DNA of 36,724 nucleotides from an uncultured Caryophanales bacterium (GCA_946408655.1 CAMJTE010000006.1:1-36724); one strand, 5' to 3'; positions 1-10,111 are shown, counted from the first letter of the stretch. Translations and numbers: made by a program. The notes: a model not told the origin generated them from the sequence alone.

Positions 1-20
1 ATTGTACCAAATTGCTGGCG
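1..20 (+). repeat. Left copy of 20-bp inverted repeat of the IS91-like element
   Basis: attgtaccaaattgctggcg; reverse complement matches 2411-2430 at 19/20. Confidence 0.8.
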
Positions 21-128
21 CAAAGTCTATAAGCATCTAAAGTTCAATGCTTTAAATATAGTATTATTATGTATATGAAGTATAAAAATATGAAGTAAAA
101 GTCACATTCCTTACTTTAATTGAAAAAA

Positions 129-246
129 GAACGTGATTTATGGTAATATATATACCATTAACTTTTCCGGCAAGATAAAGTTAATCACGTTCGATATATA
201 TACTACCATAATTTAATAAGAATGTGAACCTCTTTCGGAAAAGTTA
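129..246 (+). repeat. Nested inverted repeats upstream of the recombinase (gaacgtgatt/aatcacgttc; ttatggta/taccataa; taacttttccg/cggaaaagtta)
   Basis: Direct reading of complementary arms at 129-138/183-192, 138-145/204-211, about 159-169/235-245. Confidence 0.75.
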
Positions 247-278
247 AATAAATTTTCGACGATGGGAGGTTTTTATTT

Positions 279-1133
279 ATGTCTGAAGATTTACAAAAAG
301 TTAAAACTCTGTTAAAAGTTAGAGGTTGTAGTGGTAGAACGGTAACCACCTACATCAGTTGTATAAACCGTTTTAAAAATTATTTTGAAGGAAGGGATTT
401 AGAAGATTTAAATGAAGAAGATATACTGGAATATATTAAAGTAAATTTTGTTGATTTAGATTATTCACCAGCTTCTATTAATGTTAATAGAGCTGCAATA
501 AAATATTACTATTTAGTTAATTTTAAAAAAGAACTTAATGATACATTATTACCATACTGTAAAGTTTATAGAAGGTATCCTTATATCCTTGATACAAGGG
601 ATGTAATAATTTTGCTTAATTCTACAAATAATTTAAAACATAAAATATGGATTGCTTTAGGTTATGGCTCTGGTCTTCGAGTACATGAAATTGCTAAACT
701 CAAAATAGGTGATTTTTCTCATAATCTTCACAAGATTAGGGTTGTTGGAAAAGGGAATAAAGAAAGATTTGTTCCATTTCCAGAATTCACCTATAGATTA
801 TTATTAAAATACTATGAAAAATATAAAAATGAAATTGAAAAAAATGATAATTGTTTATTTCCTAGCATAAGAAAAGACTATGATAGTATTCATGTTTCCG
901 AACAAACAATAAAAAATACTTTTTCAAAAACTAAGAAGAAATTTAATTTAGGACCTGAAGTAACTTTTCATACACTTAGACATTCTTTCGCTACAGATTA
1001 CATTAGAAAAGGTGGAGATGTTTGGAAATTAAAAAGTATGTTGGGCCATGATTCGATTAATTCAACTATGATATATCTTCATATGGCAAATGATTTTAGT
1101 GAAATCCATTCTCCATTAGATGAGGGATTATAA
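279..1133 (+). CDS. Tyrosine recombinase / phage-integrase family protein
   Basis: C-terminal motifs GSGLRVHEIAKL, HTLRHSFAT, LGHDSINSTMIYLH; SD gggagg upstream of ATG; stop overlaps the next start by 1 nt. Confidence 0.93.
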   Translation: MSEDLQKVKTLLKVRGCSGRTVTTYISCINRFKNYFEGRDLEDLNEEDILEYIKVNFVDLDYSPASINVNRAAIKYYYLVNFKKELNDTLLPYCKVYRRYPYILDTRDVIILLNSTNNLKHKIWIALGYGSGLRVHEIAKLKIGDFSHNLHKIRVVGKGNKERFVPFPEFTYRLLLKYYEKYKNEIEKNDNCLFPSIRKDYDSIHVSEQTIKNTFSKTKKKFNLGPEVTFHTLRHSFATDYIRKGGDVWKLKSMLGHDSINSTMIYLHMANDFSEIHSPLDEGL

Positions 1134-2251
1134 TGTATACAGTACAAGATATATTTAAATTATATGGGCCTACTTATATTCAAAATCATAATCTTTCTAA
1201 AGAAGAATGGAAAGTTTATAATGCAATTATGAATTGTAAAACAGGTAGTTTAGGATATCACACTATTACTTGTGAACATTGTGGAAATACTATTACTGCA
1301 TTTAATAGTTGTCGTAACAGGCATTGCCCTATGTGTCAAGTGTATGCAAGAGAAAAGTGGATTAATAAAGAATCAGAATTCCTTTTAGATTGTCCATATT
1401 TTCATATTGTTACTACAGTTCCACAAGAGTTAAATGAAATCGCTTTATATAACAAGAAGGTTTTTTATAATATTTTATTTAAAGCAACAAGTGATGCTAT
1501 TATGACTTTATCAGAAGATCCAAAATGGCTAGGCGCAAAAGTAGGAATCACATCTATTCTCCACACTTGGGGACAAACAATGGAATTTCACCCACATATT
1601 CATTCGATTGTTACTGGTGGTGGGATTAAGAATAATAAATGGATTAATAAAAATAATGAATATTTATTTAAGGTTCAAGTATTATCATCTTTATTTAAAA
1701 ACAAATTCTTGGCTTTACTAAAAAAAGAAAATTTAACATTTCCTGAAAGCTTATCACATTTAAATGATAATAGGCAGTTTAACAAATTTCTAGAACCGCT
1801 TTATAAAAAACAATGGGTAACTTACATAGAGCCACCTAAAGGTTCTCCAGAAAATGTTATTGAATATATTGGAAGATATTCATTTAGAATAACTATATCT
1901 AATGAAAGAATAAAAAGTATAGATAATGGAATGATAACATTTGAATATAAAGATTACAAAGATAATGGAAAAATTAAACTTATGACTATAACAGCAGAAG
2001 AGTTTATTAGAAGATTTCTAATGCATGTATTACCTGATAAATTTACCAAAATTAAACATTATGGAATACTTACCAACAGAAACAAAAAAAGTTTAATAAA
2101 ACTTTGTAGAATGTTAATAAAGCAAGCTATCTATAGTGACTTTACAAGTGCGATAACAAGAAAGAGAAAATTACCTGAATTTGAATGTTCTGAATGTGGT
2201 CATAAAAAATTTATCTATGCCTTTTACTATCGATCCAGATGTGCAATTTAA
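1133..2251 (+). CDS. IS91 family transposase (zinc-binding N-terminus, HUH Rep-like)
   Basis: N-terminal CEHCG...CRNRHCPMCQ zinc motif, HPHIHSIVTGGG HUH motif, YIGRYSFR tyrosine region. Confidence 0.92.
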   Translation: MYTVQDIFKLYGPTYIQNHNLSKEEWKVYNAIMNCKTGSLGYHTITCEHCGNTITAFNSCRNRHCPMCQVYAREKWINKESEFLLDCPYFHIVTTVPQELNEIALYNKKVFYNILFKATSDAIMTLSEDPKWLGAKVGITSILHTWGQTMEFHPHIHSIVTGGGIKNNKWINKNNEYLFKVQVLSSLFKNKFLALLKKENLTFPESLSHLNDNRQFNKFLEPLYKKQWVTYIEPPKGSPENVIEYIGRYSFRITISNERIKSIDNGMITFEYKDYKDNGKIKLMTITAEEFIRRFLMHVLPDKFTKIKHYGILTNRNKKSLIKLCRMLIKQAIYSDFTSAITRKRKLPEFECSECGHKKFIYAFYYRSRCAI

Positions 2252-2400
2252 CTATATTAATGAAACACTATATCCGCATATATTTGGGGGTAAGAGGGCT
2301 TTTACTCTAAAATAGAAATAATATAACTTTTAGTTAATAACAATTCATATTAACTATAAAAATTCAATGTTTAAAAATAATACTTTCCCCTATATAAAAT

Positions 2401-2475
2401 CTATAACGCTCGCCAGCAATTGGGTACAATAGCGTTATAGATAATTTTATGACTAAAATTATCTATAACTTTCTA
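2401..2475 (+). repeat. Right-end palindrome cluster: ctataacgct-[20-nt inverted repeat]-agcgttatag, then ttatagataatttta-tgac-taaaattatctataa
   Basis: Perfect 10-bp stem around the 20-nt IR copy, overlapped by a perfect 15-bp stem with a 4-nt loop. Confidence 0.85.
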
Positions 2476-2515
2476 GACATTATAACACATATAATAAATA
2501 AAAAAAAGCATTTTT

Positions 2516-3298
2516 TTATAAATACTTTTTTATAATATCAGTAACCACTTGATAACCACTATCATTTAAATGTAACCCATCATCGGAATAATCACTATTT
2601 AATTTATTATCTTTTAAAAGATCATCATATATATTTATGTATTGAGTATTTTTTTGTTCTTTGGTCATTTTTTTTATCTTTTTATTGAGAGCTACAATTC
2701 TATCGTTATCTCTAGTTTTAACCATAAATTCGTCTAAGTCTTTATTTACAGGATATATTGACTCAACATAAATTTTTGTTTGTGGACAAACATCCATGAT
2801 TTTAATTAATATTGTTTTTATATCATTAACTATTTTTTCATCATCATCATTCATTAATTGATTTGTACCAATAAGTAAAAACACCTTTGAAGGATTATAT
2901 TTATACACTCTATTATACATATCATTTATTATATCATCAGACACATTACCATTTATCCCACTATTTACAACATTATGATCTGGATAAAACTTATCTAAAT
3001 CATAAAAGTCTGTTATAGAATCCCCCAAAAAAACAAGGTTTTCAGCAACAATATCTTTATATTTTGTAACAGTTTTTATTTTTGTTTTATGATGATTAAA
3101 TGTCACAAAATGATAACTTATAAATATTATAAATATTAAAATCACAGCAAGTAATAATTTAACTAAAGAATTATAATACATTATATTATTATATGTAGGT
3201 ATTTTTGGAAAAAATGTCCTTCTATAATTAACTTTTCTTTTACTATTTTTATTCACAGCTAACCACTCCAATTCAGGCATTAAATTATTTTTACGCAA
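2516..3298 (-). CDS. Membrane-anchored SGNH/GDSL hydrolase (possible cell-envelope esterase)
   Basis: N-terminal TM segment; block I FLGDSITD, GINGN, GTNQL, block V DGLHLNDSGY. Confidence 0.85.
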   Translation of the reverse strand: MRKNNLMPELEWLAVNKNSKRKVNYRRTFFPKIPTYNNIMYYNSLVKLLLAVILIFIIFISYHFVTFNHHKTKIKTVTKYKDIVAENLVFLGDSITDFYDLDKFYPDHNVVNSGINGNVSDDIINDMYNRVYKYNPSKVFLLIGTNQLMNDDDEKIVNDIKTILIKIMDVCPQTKIYVESIYPVNKDLDEFMVKTRDNDRIVALNKKIKKMTKEQKNTQYINIYDDLLKDNKLNSDYSDDGLHLNDSGYQVVTDIIKKYL

Positions 3299-3472
3299 AC
3301 TAATAATAGATTACCACATTTTATTAAATGTGTAAATAGTATTATTTTAAATATAAAAATACGATTACTCATATTTATTATTACTATTTAATGATATCAC
3401 AATTTTTAATCACTCAAAATAGTAATTTTTAATTTTAATTTAATACATGTAAAAAAACGTAAAAAAAGAAGC

Positions 3473-4477
3473 TTAGTCTTTATAAGCATTCTTATATTCA
3501 CCAGATTTAATATTATTAATCCAATCTTGATTATTAACATACCAATCAATAGTTTCTTTAATACCACTTTCAAAAGTATATGTACGATTCCATCCAAGTT
3601 CTTTCTCTACTTTAGTAGAATCAATTGCATATCTTAAATCATGCCCTGGTCTGTCAGTTACATATTCTATTAAATCTTCTGATTTACCTAATTGTTTTAA
3701 TATAGTTTTTACTACTTCTAAATTAGTTCTTTCAGAATGTCCACCTAAATTATAAACTTCACCTACACGACCATTTCTAACAATTAAATCAACCCCAATG
3801 TTATGATCAATTACATGAATCCAATCACGAACATTCTCGCCTTTACCATATACTGGTATTTTCTCATCATTTAATGCTTTACTAATAACAACAGGAATTA
3901 ACTTTTCTGGAAATTGATAAGGTCCATAGTTATTAGAACAACGAGATATAGTTACAGGAAGTCCAAATGTTCTATGATATGCCATTACAAGTAAATCGGC
4001 ACTTGCTTTAGAAGATGAGTAAGGACTTGATGTATGTAAAGGTGTAGATTCAGTAAATAATAAATCTGGTCTATCTAAAGGTAAATCTCCATATACTTCA
4101 TCAGTAGATACTTGATGATATCTTTTAATATTATGACGTCTTGATGCATCCATTAATGTTTGTGTACCAATTATATTTGTTATTAAAAATAATCTTGGAT
4201 TCTTAATAGAATTATCAACGTGTGATTCTGCAGCAAAATTAATTACTATATCAAAATTTTCTTCATCAAATAATTTTTCTACAAACTCTGAATCAGTAAT
4301 ATCACCATGCACAAATTTATAATTATCTTTACCTTCTAAATCTTTAATATTATTATAATTACCTGCATATGTTAATGCATCTAAACATACAAAATAATCT
4401 TCAGGATACTTATTAACTACATAATGCATGTAATTACTTCCAATAAACCCTGCTCCACCAGTTACTAAAAACTTCAT
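3473..4477 (-). CDS. rfbB: dTDP-glucose 4,6-dehydratase (start at MKFLVTGGAGF rather than the longer ORF)
   Basis: MKFLVTGGAGFIGSN, SAADHVD-type SESHVDNSI, YSSSKASADLLV; first in-family Met at 4477. Confidence 0.95.
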   Translation of the reverse strand: MKFLVTGGAGFIGSNYMHYVVNKYPEDYFVCLDALTYAGNYNNIKDLEGKDNYKFVHGDITDSEFVEKLFDEENFDIVINFAAESHVDNSIKNPRLFLITNIIGTQTLMDASRRHNIKRYHQVSTDEVYGDLPLDRPDLLFTESTPLHTSSPYSSSKASADLLVMAYHRTFGLPVTISRCSNNYGPYQFPEKLIPVVISKALNDEKIPVYGKGENVRDWIHVIDHNIGVDLIVRNGRVGEVYNLGGHSERTNLEVVKTILKQLGKSEDLIEYVTDRPGHDLRYAIDSTKVEKELGWNRTYTFESGIKETIDWYVNNQDWINNIKSGEYKNAYKD

Positions 4478-4478
4478 A

Positions 4479-5378
4479 CTACACATCCTTTCTATGTTTA
4501 ATAAGAATTTTAGCTTCTTCTTTATCTTCATTAATTAATTCTTGTTTATATCTTAGAACTGCATCCTCCCAAGATGGAAGTCTTGAAAAGCCTGCATCAT
4601 CTAGAGATTTCTTACTTAATTTTGAATTAAGTGGACGAGTAGCTTTTTGTGGATAACTACTAGTTGGAATAGGATTTACTTCCATACTAATATTACTACT
4701 ATCAAAAATATACTTAGCAAATTCAGCCCAACTACAGAATCCCTCATTATTAGCATGATATGTACCATATTTATCAGTCGCAACCATATCAACTAAAAGG
4801 CGAGATAAATCAACTGTGTATGTAGGAGAACCTATTTGATCACAAACTACATTAAGACTATCTCTTGATTCAGATAATTTTAACATAGTACGAATAAAGT
4901 TCTTACCATTAATACCAAATACCCAAGAAATTCTTACTATAAAATGATTCGGATAACTTCTAACAGCCTCTTCTCCTTGAAATTTAGTTAATCCATAAAC
5001 ACTTAAAGGATTTGTCTTATCATCTACTTCATACATTCCTTCTTTAGTACCATCAAAAACATAATCAGTACTAATATAAACTATTTTTGCCCCAACTTCA
5101 CGAGCAGCATCTGCCATGTTTTTAGCGCCTATATAATTAACTTTTTCACATAATTCTTTATTATCTTCCGCACCATCTACATTAGTCCATGCCGCATTAT
5201 GAAATATAACATCTGGTTTTATACTTGTTACTTTTTCCATTACTGCATCTCTATCAGTAATATCCATATCAGCTACATCTGTAGGAAATATATCAGAATC
5301 AGCAACACCTCTATTTTTTAATTCACGAACAATATCATAACCTAATTGTCCATTATATCCTGTTACTAAATATTTCAT
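4479..5378 (-). CDS. rfbD: dTDP-4-dehydrorhamnose reductase
   Basis: MKYLVTGYNGQLGYD, STDYVFDGTKEG, YGLTKFQGE. Confidence 0.95.
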   Translation of the reverse strand: MKYLVTGYNGQLGYDIVRELKNRGVADSDIFPTDVADMDITDRDAVMEKVTSIKPDVIFHNAAWTNVDGAEDNKELCEKVNYIGAKNMADAAREVGAKIVYISTDYVFDGTKEGMYEVDDKTNPLSVYGLTKFQGEEAVRSYPNHFIVRISWVFGINGKNFIRTMLKLSESRDSLNVVCDQIGSPTYTVDLSRLLVDMVATDKYGTYHANNEGFCSWAEFAKYIFDSSNISMEVNPIPTSSYPQKATRPLNSKLSKKSLDDAGFSRLPSWEDAVLRYKQELINEDKEEAKILIKHRKDV

Positions 5379-5962
5379 TATTTATTCTCCTTATATGTAA
5401 AGTATTTTGGACTTTTTGATAAAACTAAATGTTTTTGATCCTTATCTGATAATAATGGTTCATTAATACCATATTCTTCAAACATTTCGTTCCATGGAAT
5501 ATTAAGTTCTGGATCATTCCATAGAATTCCTGCCTCTTTATCTGGCGCATAATCGTTATCAATTAAGTATTGAAAGATTGTATTATCTTCTAAACTTATA
5601 AAACCATGCGCAAATCCACGTGGAACAAATAATTGACGATTATTATCTGGAGTAAGTAATACACTTGTATACTTTCCATATGTAGGGGAACCCTCACGTA
5701 TATCTACAACAACATCAATTGCTTTTCCGTTTATAACTTCCACAATCTTTGCTTGACATTTAGGATCCTTTTGAAAATGTAATCCTCTAACAACACCTTT
5801 AGAACTTTTTGAACGATTTGCTTGTACTACACGTTCAAATTTTATTTTATTCTTATCATAATCTTCTTGAATAAAATAAGGTGAAAAATATCCTCTATCA
5901 TCACCAAATCTATTTGGTTCAATAATATAACAATCTTGTAATTCAGTTTCTATAATTTTCAT
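5378..5962 (-). CDS. rfbC: dTDP-4-dehydrorhamnose 3,5-epimerase
   Basis: DDRGYFSP, VVRGLHFQ, VPRGFAHGFISLED. Confidence 0.95.
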   Translation of the reverse strand: MKIIETELQDCYIIEPNRFGDDRGYFSPYFIQEDYDKNKIKFERVVQANRSKSSKGVVRGLHFQKDPKCQAKIVEVINGKAIDVVVDIREGSPTYGKYTSVLLTPDNNRQLFVPRGFAHGFISLEDNTIFQYLIDNDYAPDKEAGILWNDPELNIPWNEMFEEYGINEPLLSDKDQKHLVLSKSPKYFTYKENK

Positions 5963-6852
5963 TATTTTCTCCTCTTTTCAACTAATCTGCTTAAATACTG
6001 CCCATATTTATTCTTTCTCATAACTTTCGCACTTTCTAATACTTCATCTTTTGATAGCCATTTTTTCTCATACGCAATTGCTTCTGGACAGCAAACGATT
6101 TTATCCTTATTCTCCTCTACACTTCTAATCATATTTGCTGCATCAATCAAACTATCAAAAGTTCCTGTATCAAACCAAGTATATCCATCTCCAAGCAAAC
6201 ATGCTTTAAGTTTACCTTGAGCTAGATATTGTGCATTAAGTGATGTTATTTCTAATTCACCACGAGCTGAAGGTCTAACAAGTGCAGCCTCATCACTAAC
6301 TCCTTTTGGATAAAAATATAAACCAGTAATTGCATAATCACTCTTAGGTTCTGTAGGTTTTTCTTCTACACTCACAACATAAGTACCTGATTCTGATTCA
6401 TCAATTTCCATAATACCAAATCTCTCTGGATCTTTTACTTGATATCCAAAAATTGTAGCCTTACCATTCTCTGCATTAACAATAGCCTCTTTAAGTAATT
6501 TTTCAAAATCATTACCAAAGAAAATATTATCTCCTAAAACCATTGCGCATGGCTCATCACCTATAAACTCACGCCCAAGTAAAAACGCTTGAGCAAGTCC
6601 ATCTGGTGATGGTTGAATAACATAAGATAGTTTAACTCCTAATTTTTTACCATCTTCTAGTAATCTTTTAAAACTAGGTTGATCCTCCCTTGTCGTAATA
6701 ATTAGAATATCTCTAATTCCTGCTTGCATTAAAACAGATAGTGGGTAGTAAATCATTGGTTTATCATAAACTGGTACCAATTGTTTACTCTCTCCTTTTG
6801 TAATAGGATAAAGTCTTGTTCCAGACCCTCCTGCTAATATAATACCCTTCAT
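5962..6852 (-). CDS. rfbA: Glucose-1-phosphate thymidylyltransferase
   Basis: MKGIILAGGSGTRLYPIT, LGDNIFFG, EEKPTEPKSDYAITGLYFY. Confidence 0.96.
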   Translation of the reverse strand: MKGIILAGGSGTRLYPITKGESKQLVPVYDKPMIYYPLSVLMQAGIRDILIITTREDQPSFKRLLEDGKKLGVKLSYVIQPSPDGLAQAFLLGREFIGDEPCAMVLGDNIFFGNDFEKLLKEAIVNAENGKATIFGYQVKDPERFGIMEIDESESGTYVVSVEEKPTEPKSDYAITGLYFYPKGVSDEAALVRPSARGELEITSLNAQYLAQGKLKACLLGDGYTWFDTGTFDSLIDAANMIRSVEENKDKIVCCPEAIAYEKKWLSKDEVLESAKVMRKNKYGQYLSRLVEKRRK

Positions 6853-6910
6853 AATACCTCCCTTTCAATTATAACATGTTTTATGTATTATATTCAAATT
6901 TACACTTTTA

Positions 6911-7951
6911 TTACTTTTTATTAAAAATCACATTGGTATTTAATACTAAATATATAAATATAAACATTAATAGTCCATATATAATCATACCAATTAACTG
7001 ACTATATAATGTATATATGACTGATGCAATAGAAAATAAAATTGTAATTAAATATATAGTAAGCACAGTCTTTCTTTGTGAATAATTTTTCTTTAATAAC
7101 TGATGATGTATATGTGCCTTATCAGGAGTTGATATACTCTCACCCTTTAATTTTCTTCTAATTATCGCAAATGTCGTATCAAGTATTGGTACAACTAATA
7201 TAAACAAAGGTATAATTATCGCACTCATCATAGTTCCCTTAAAACCAAGAAGCGTAATAACTGCTATCATTAATCCCAAAAACATCGAGCCGGAGTCCCC
7301 CATAAATATCTTAGCTGGATTAAAGTTATGAAATAAAAATCCTACAGTTGAACCAAACATAATAAGAGTCAAAGTAGTTGCAAGTGCAAACTCTCCTTTA
7401 ATTACCCCGATAATACCTATAGTAAGAAAAAATATTGCAGATATCCCACCAGCTAGTCCATCTAATCCATCAATAAAATTCATACAATTAATACACCCAA
7501 GTATAAAAAACACAGTAACTACATAAGCAAACCAGCCAAAATTTATATATAATCCAAAGAAACTTACATCTCGTAATAATAAGCCTCCATAAACTACTAC
7601 AATCAGACTTGCAATAAATTGTCCTATTAATTTATAACGTGCCCGAAGTGGTTTTATATCATCTATCATACCAGTAATAAGTAATACAAAACTACTAATA
7701 AGTACCGAATTCATCAAATAAGTATGATTTCCAAATAACATATATCCAAGAAGAAATCCCGCAAATATACCAAGGCCACCAAGTCTTGGCATAGGTTTCT
7801 TATGAATTTTTCTTTCATTTGGAATATCTAATGCATTAACATGAAATGCAATTCTTTTAATAATCGGTATAAAAAATCCTACAAAAATCATCGGTATAAA
7901 TACCATCATTAGTATTACATAAATATTAGTTTCATCTAAATTAGTAAACAT
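6911..7951 (-). CDS. Undecaprenyl-phosphate GlcNAc-1-phosphate transferase, TagO/WecA/MraY family
   Basis: Polytopic; RKIHKKPMPRLGGLGI, NCMNFIDGLDGLAGG, GDSGSMFLG, DKAHIHHQLL. Confidence 0.92.
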   Translation of the reverse strand: MFTNLDETNIYVILMMVFIPMIFVGFFIPIIKRIAFHVNALDIPNERKIHKKPMPRLGGLGIFAGFLLGYMLFGNHTYLMNSVLISSFVLLITGMIDDIKPLRARYKLIGQFIASLIVVVYGGLLLRDVSFFGLYINFGWFAYVVTVFFILGCINCMNFIDGLDGLAGGISAIFFLTIGIIGVIKGEFALATTLTLIMFGSTVGFLFHNFNPAKIFMGDSGSMFLGLMIAVITLLGFKGTMMSAIIIPLFILVVPILDTTFAIIRRKLKGESISTPDKAHIHHQLLKKNYSQRKTVLTIYLITILFSIASVIYTLYSQLIGMIIYGLLMFIFIYLVLNTNVIFNKK

Positions 7952-8122
7952 ACATTATCATCCTTACTACACAATTTTTCTTCTTTAATTTATTTAATTA
8001 TATCATATTAAAACATATTTTGACAATAAATTAAAAAATTATGACATGATATGTAATATGCTTTTTTCTAATTAAAGTAGAAAACATAATTATATTAAAA
8101 AATACATTTTCACATATTATGC

Positions 8123-9277
8123 TTACTTATTATTAATTACACTACTAATAGGTATATAATAATTATTATCACCAAGTGGAATTAACTCTTCATAAAGAGA
8201 AATAAGTCCCCCAGTTCCTAATTTAACATTTGCTTTTTCTAAATACTTAAAGGTTTTAAGCATTGTTCTATTAGGATTAGCTGTCTTTTTAATTTCAAGT
8301 GGATATACTTTACTGTTTTTAGTAATAATTAAATCTATCTCTTCTATTTCTTTATTTCTAAAATGAGTTATATCAAGAGGAATTGAGTTATTATCATATG
8401 ATTTTATAATTTCAGAAACAATATACGTTTCTAAATAATTACCAGATTCACTACTTAATTGTAATTCCCTCGTGCTTGTAAATCCAGCAAGAAAAGAACA
8501 TAATCCAGAATCCATAAATACTATCTTTGGTAAATGAGTTAATCTTTCAATCTTTTTATTATGATAAGGCTCTAAAAGATAAATAATTCTACTCGATACT
8601 AAAACATTTACCCACTCTTTAATAGTATTAGAAGATACATCTACATCATTTGCGATATCAGAATAATTTAACGTCTTTCCGTTTCTAATAGCTAAAACTC
8701 TCATGAATTTATTAAAAGTTTCAATATTACCTACGTTTATAAGTTTTCTAACATCTTTTTCAATATAAGTATTTACATACGAAGCAAAAAACATGTTTCT
8801 ATCCATATTTTTTACACTACAAAGTTCTGGCATTCCACCATTATAGATAATTTCAAATAATTCGTTAACATTAATATTGTTACTCTTTTTAAGATTATCA
8901 GGATCAAATACTATATTATTAGTACTATTATTAATCTCTTTATATGTTAGCGAATTCATCTTTATAATTCCAACTCTTCCAGCAAGAGATTCCGTCACAT
9001 TCTTCATAAGTTCAAAAGTTTGCGAACCAGAAAGCCAATACTGTCCCCTAGAATTATCATTATCAACTTCCATTTTTATATAGGAAAATAGTTCTGGCGC
9101 ATATTGTATTTCGTCAATAAACAGAGGATTTCCAAAAGTTTGCAAGAACAATCTAGGATTAATTTTAGCTTCAGCGCGTAATGACTCATCATCAAGCGAT
9201 ACCATTTTCATATTATCAGGCATCATCTCTTTCAAAATTGTAGTTTTTCCAACTTGTCTTGGTCCAGTTACTGCCAA
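8123..9277 (-). CDS. AAA_14/DUF4143 ATPase, apparently missing its N-terminus (TTG start, no SD)
   Basis: Walker A GPRQVGKT, LFIDEIQYAPELF, HTH-like NDVDVSSNTIKEWV, C-terminal PLEIKKTANP; upstream frame closed by TAA directly in the repeat. Confidence 0.85.
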   Translation of the reverse strand: MAVTGPRQVGKTTILKEMMPDNMKMVSLDDESLRAEAKINPRLFLQTFGNPLFIDEIQYAPELFSYIKMEVDNDNSRGQYWLSGSQTFELMKNVTESLAGRVGIIKMNSLTYKEINNSTNNIVFDPDNLKKSNNINVNELFEIIYNGGMPELCSVKNMDRNMFFASYVNTYIEKDVRKLINVGNIETFNKFMRVLAIRNGKTLNYSDIANDVDVSSNTIKEWVNVLVSSRIIYLLEPYHNKKIERLTHLPKIVFMDSGLCSFLAGFTSTRELQLSSESGNYLETYIVSEIIKSYDNNSIPLDITHFRNKEIEEIDLIITKNSKVYPLEIKKTANPNRTMLKTFKYLEKANVKLGTGGLISLYEELIPLGDNNYYIPISSVINNK

Positions 9278-9281
9278 AACA

Positions 9282-9317
9282 TCAAATTAGTCAAATACTT
9301 ACTTCAAATTAGTCAAA
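9282..9317 (-). repeat. Pair of 14-bp direct repeats (tttgactaatttga on the minus strand), 22-bp period, at the 5' end of the DUF4143 gene
   Basis: tcaaattagtcaaa at 9282-9295 and 9304-9317. Confidence 0.9.
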
Positions 9318-9405
9318 AGAATATTTAACAACAGTCACGTAAAATCTATTAAAACTATTTCATTTTTATGATTTTTATTATATAATTTAACTAGGATGTG
9401 ATAAG

Positions 9406-10095
9406 ATGAAAAAAGATAAGAACAGATATATAGATTTATCTGATATAAAAGAAGATGAAATGGATAAAACTGCATCATTTACAGATTTAATGTCTAGAGA
9501 AGAATTAAAGGAAAGAAAAAGAATTAAAGAAGAAGAACAAACTCGTGAGTTAAAAGAGATATTAATGAACGATGATGATAAAAAAGAGTTAAGGAAAGAA
9601 CTAAAGAAAAAAGAAAAACGCGAAAAGAGAATTGCCAAAGAAGAGAAAAGATTGGAAAGTATTGCAACGAAAGAAATTAATGACAAAATAAAGGATAATA
9701 CTTTAGTAGATGATGAAGATTTAAAAGATTTAACTAAAACTCAAAAATTACTTGATTTAACTAATGAAATAAAAGTTTCAATGCTTAATAATGTTGATGA
9801 AAATATTAAGGTTGAAAAGAAAAAATTTGGTATTGGTAACATTTTAATATCTGATTTACTTATAATTATATCTTTAGCATTTTATATTTACTCAATACTA
9901 TTTACTAATTATCAGAATAATCAATTATACTTGCTTATAGGTGGTTTAATAATACTATCTATGATTATGTTTTTCTGTATATCAATTATAAGTAGTAAAA
10001 CATTGTCTAAAGTATTTTCTGTATTTATTTACCTTATATTTATAGGATACATATTATTTAATTTAATATTAGTACTTGGAATAATCACATTGTGA
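9406..10095 (+). CDS. Hypothetical protein: charged coiled-coil N-terminus, C-terminal TM helices
   Basis: SD-like aggatgtgataag before ATG; Lys/Glu-rich first half then hydrophobic segments. Confidence 0.75.
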   Translation: MKKDKNRYIDLSDIKEDEMDKTASFTDLMSREELKERKRIKEEEQTRELKEILMNDDDKKELRKELKKKEKREKRIAKEEKRLESIATKEINDKIKDNTLVDDEDLKDLTKTQKLLDLTNEIKVSMLNNVDENIKVEKKKFGIGNILISDLLIIISLAFYIYSILFTNYQNNQLYLLIGGLIILSMIMFFCISIISSKTLSKVFSVFIYLIFIGYILFNLILVLGIITL

Positions 10096-10099
10096 TTAT
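10079..10099 (+). terminator. Intrinsic terminator of the 9406 gene
   Basis: aataatcaca-t-tgtgattatt followed by a T run; the stop codon lies inside the stem. Confidence 0.75.
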
Positions 10100-10111
10100 T
10101 TTTTTGTACAA

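Larger units (their letters stand above)
1..2475 (+). mobile_element. IS91-like (HUH) insertion element with tyrosine recombinase; left boundary may lie outside the window
   Basis: Overlapping recombinase and IS91-type transposase ORFs flanked by attgtaccaaattgctggcg (1-20) and its 19/20 reverse complement cgccagcaattgggtacaat (2411-2430), with palindromes at both ends. Confidence 0.75.

Noticed and set aside
3406-3597. 63-aa minus-strand ORF overlapping the rfbB end
   Set aside because: Overlaps the rfbB frame; low-complexity out-of-frame translation
3473-7951. Rhamnose operon as an unusual cluster
   Set aside because: Standard rfbA-C-D-B genes with a TagO/WecA-like transferase; ordinary cell-envelope biosynthesis
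8877-9083. Antisense ORF inside the DUF4143 gene (plus strand)
   Set aside because: Out-of-frame shadow of a well-supported CDS
9387-9686. Minus-strand Ser/Phe-rich 99-aa ORF
   Set aside because: Antisense shadow of the Lys/Glu-rich 9406 CDS
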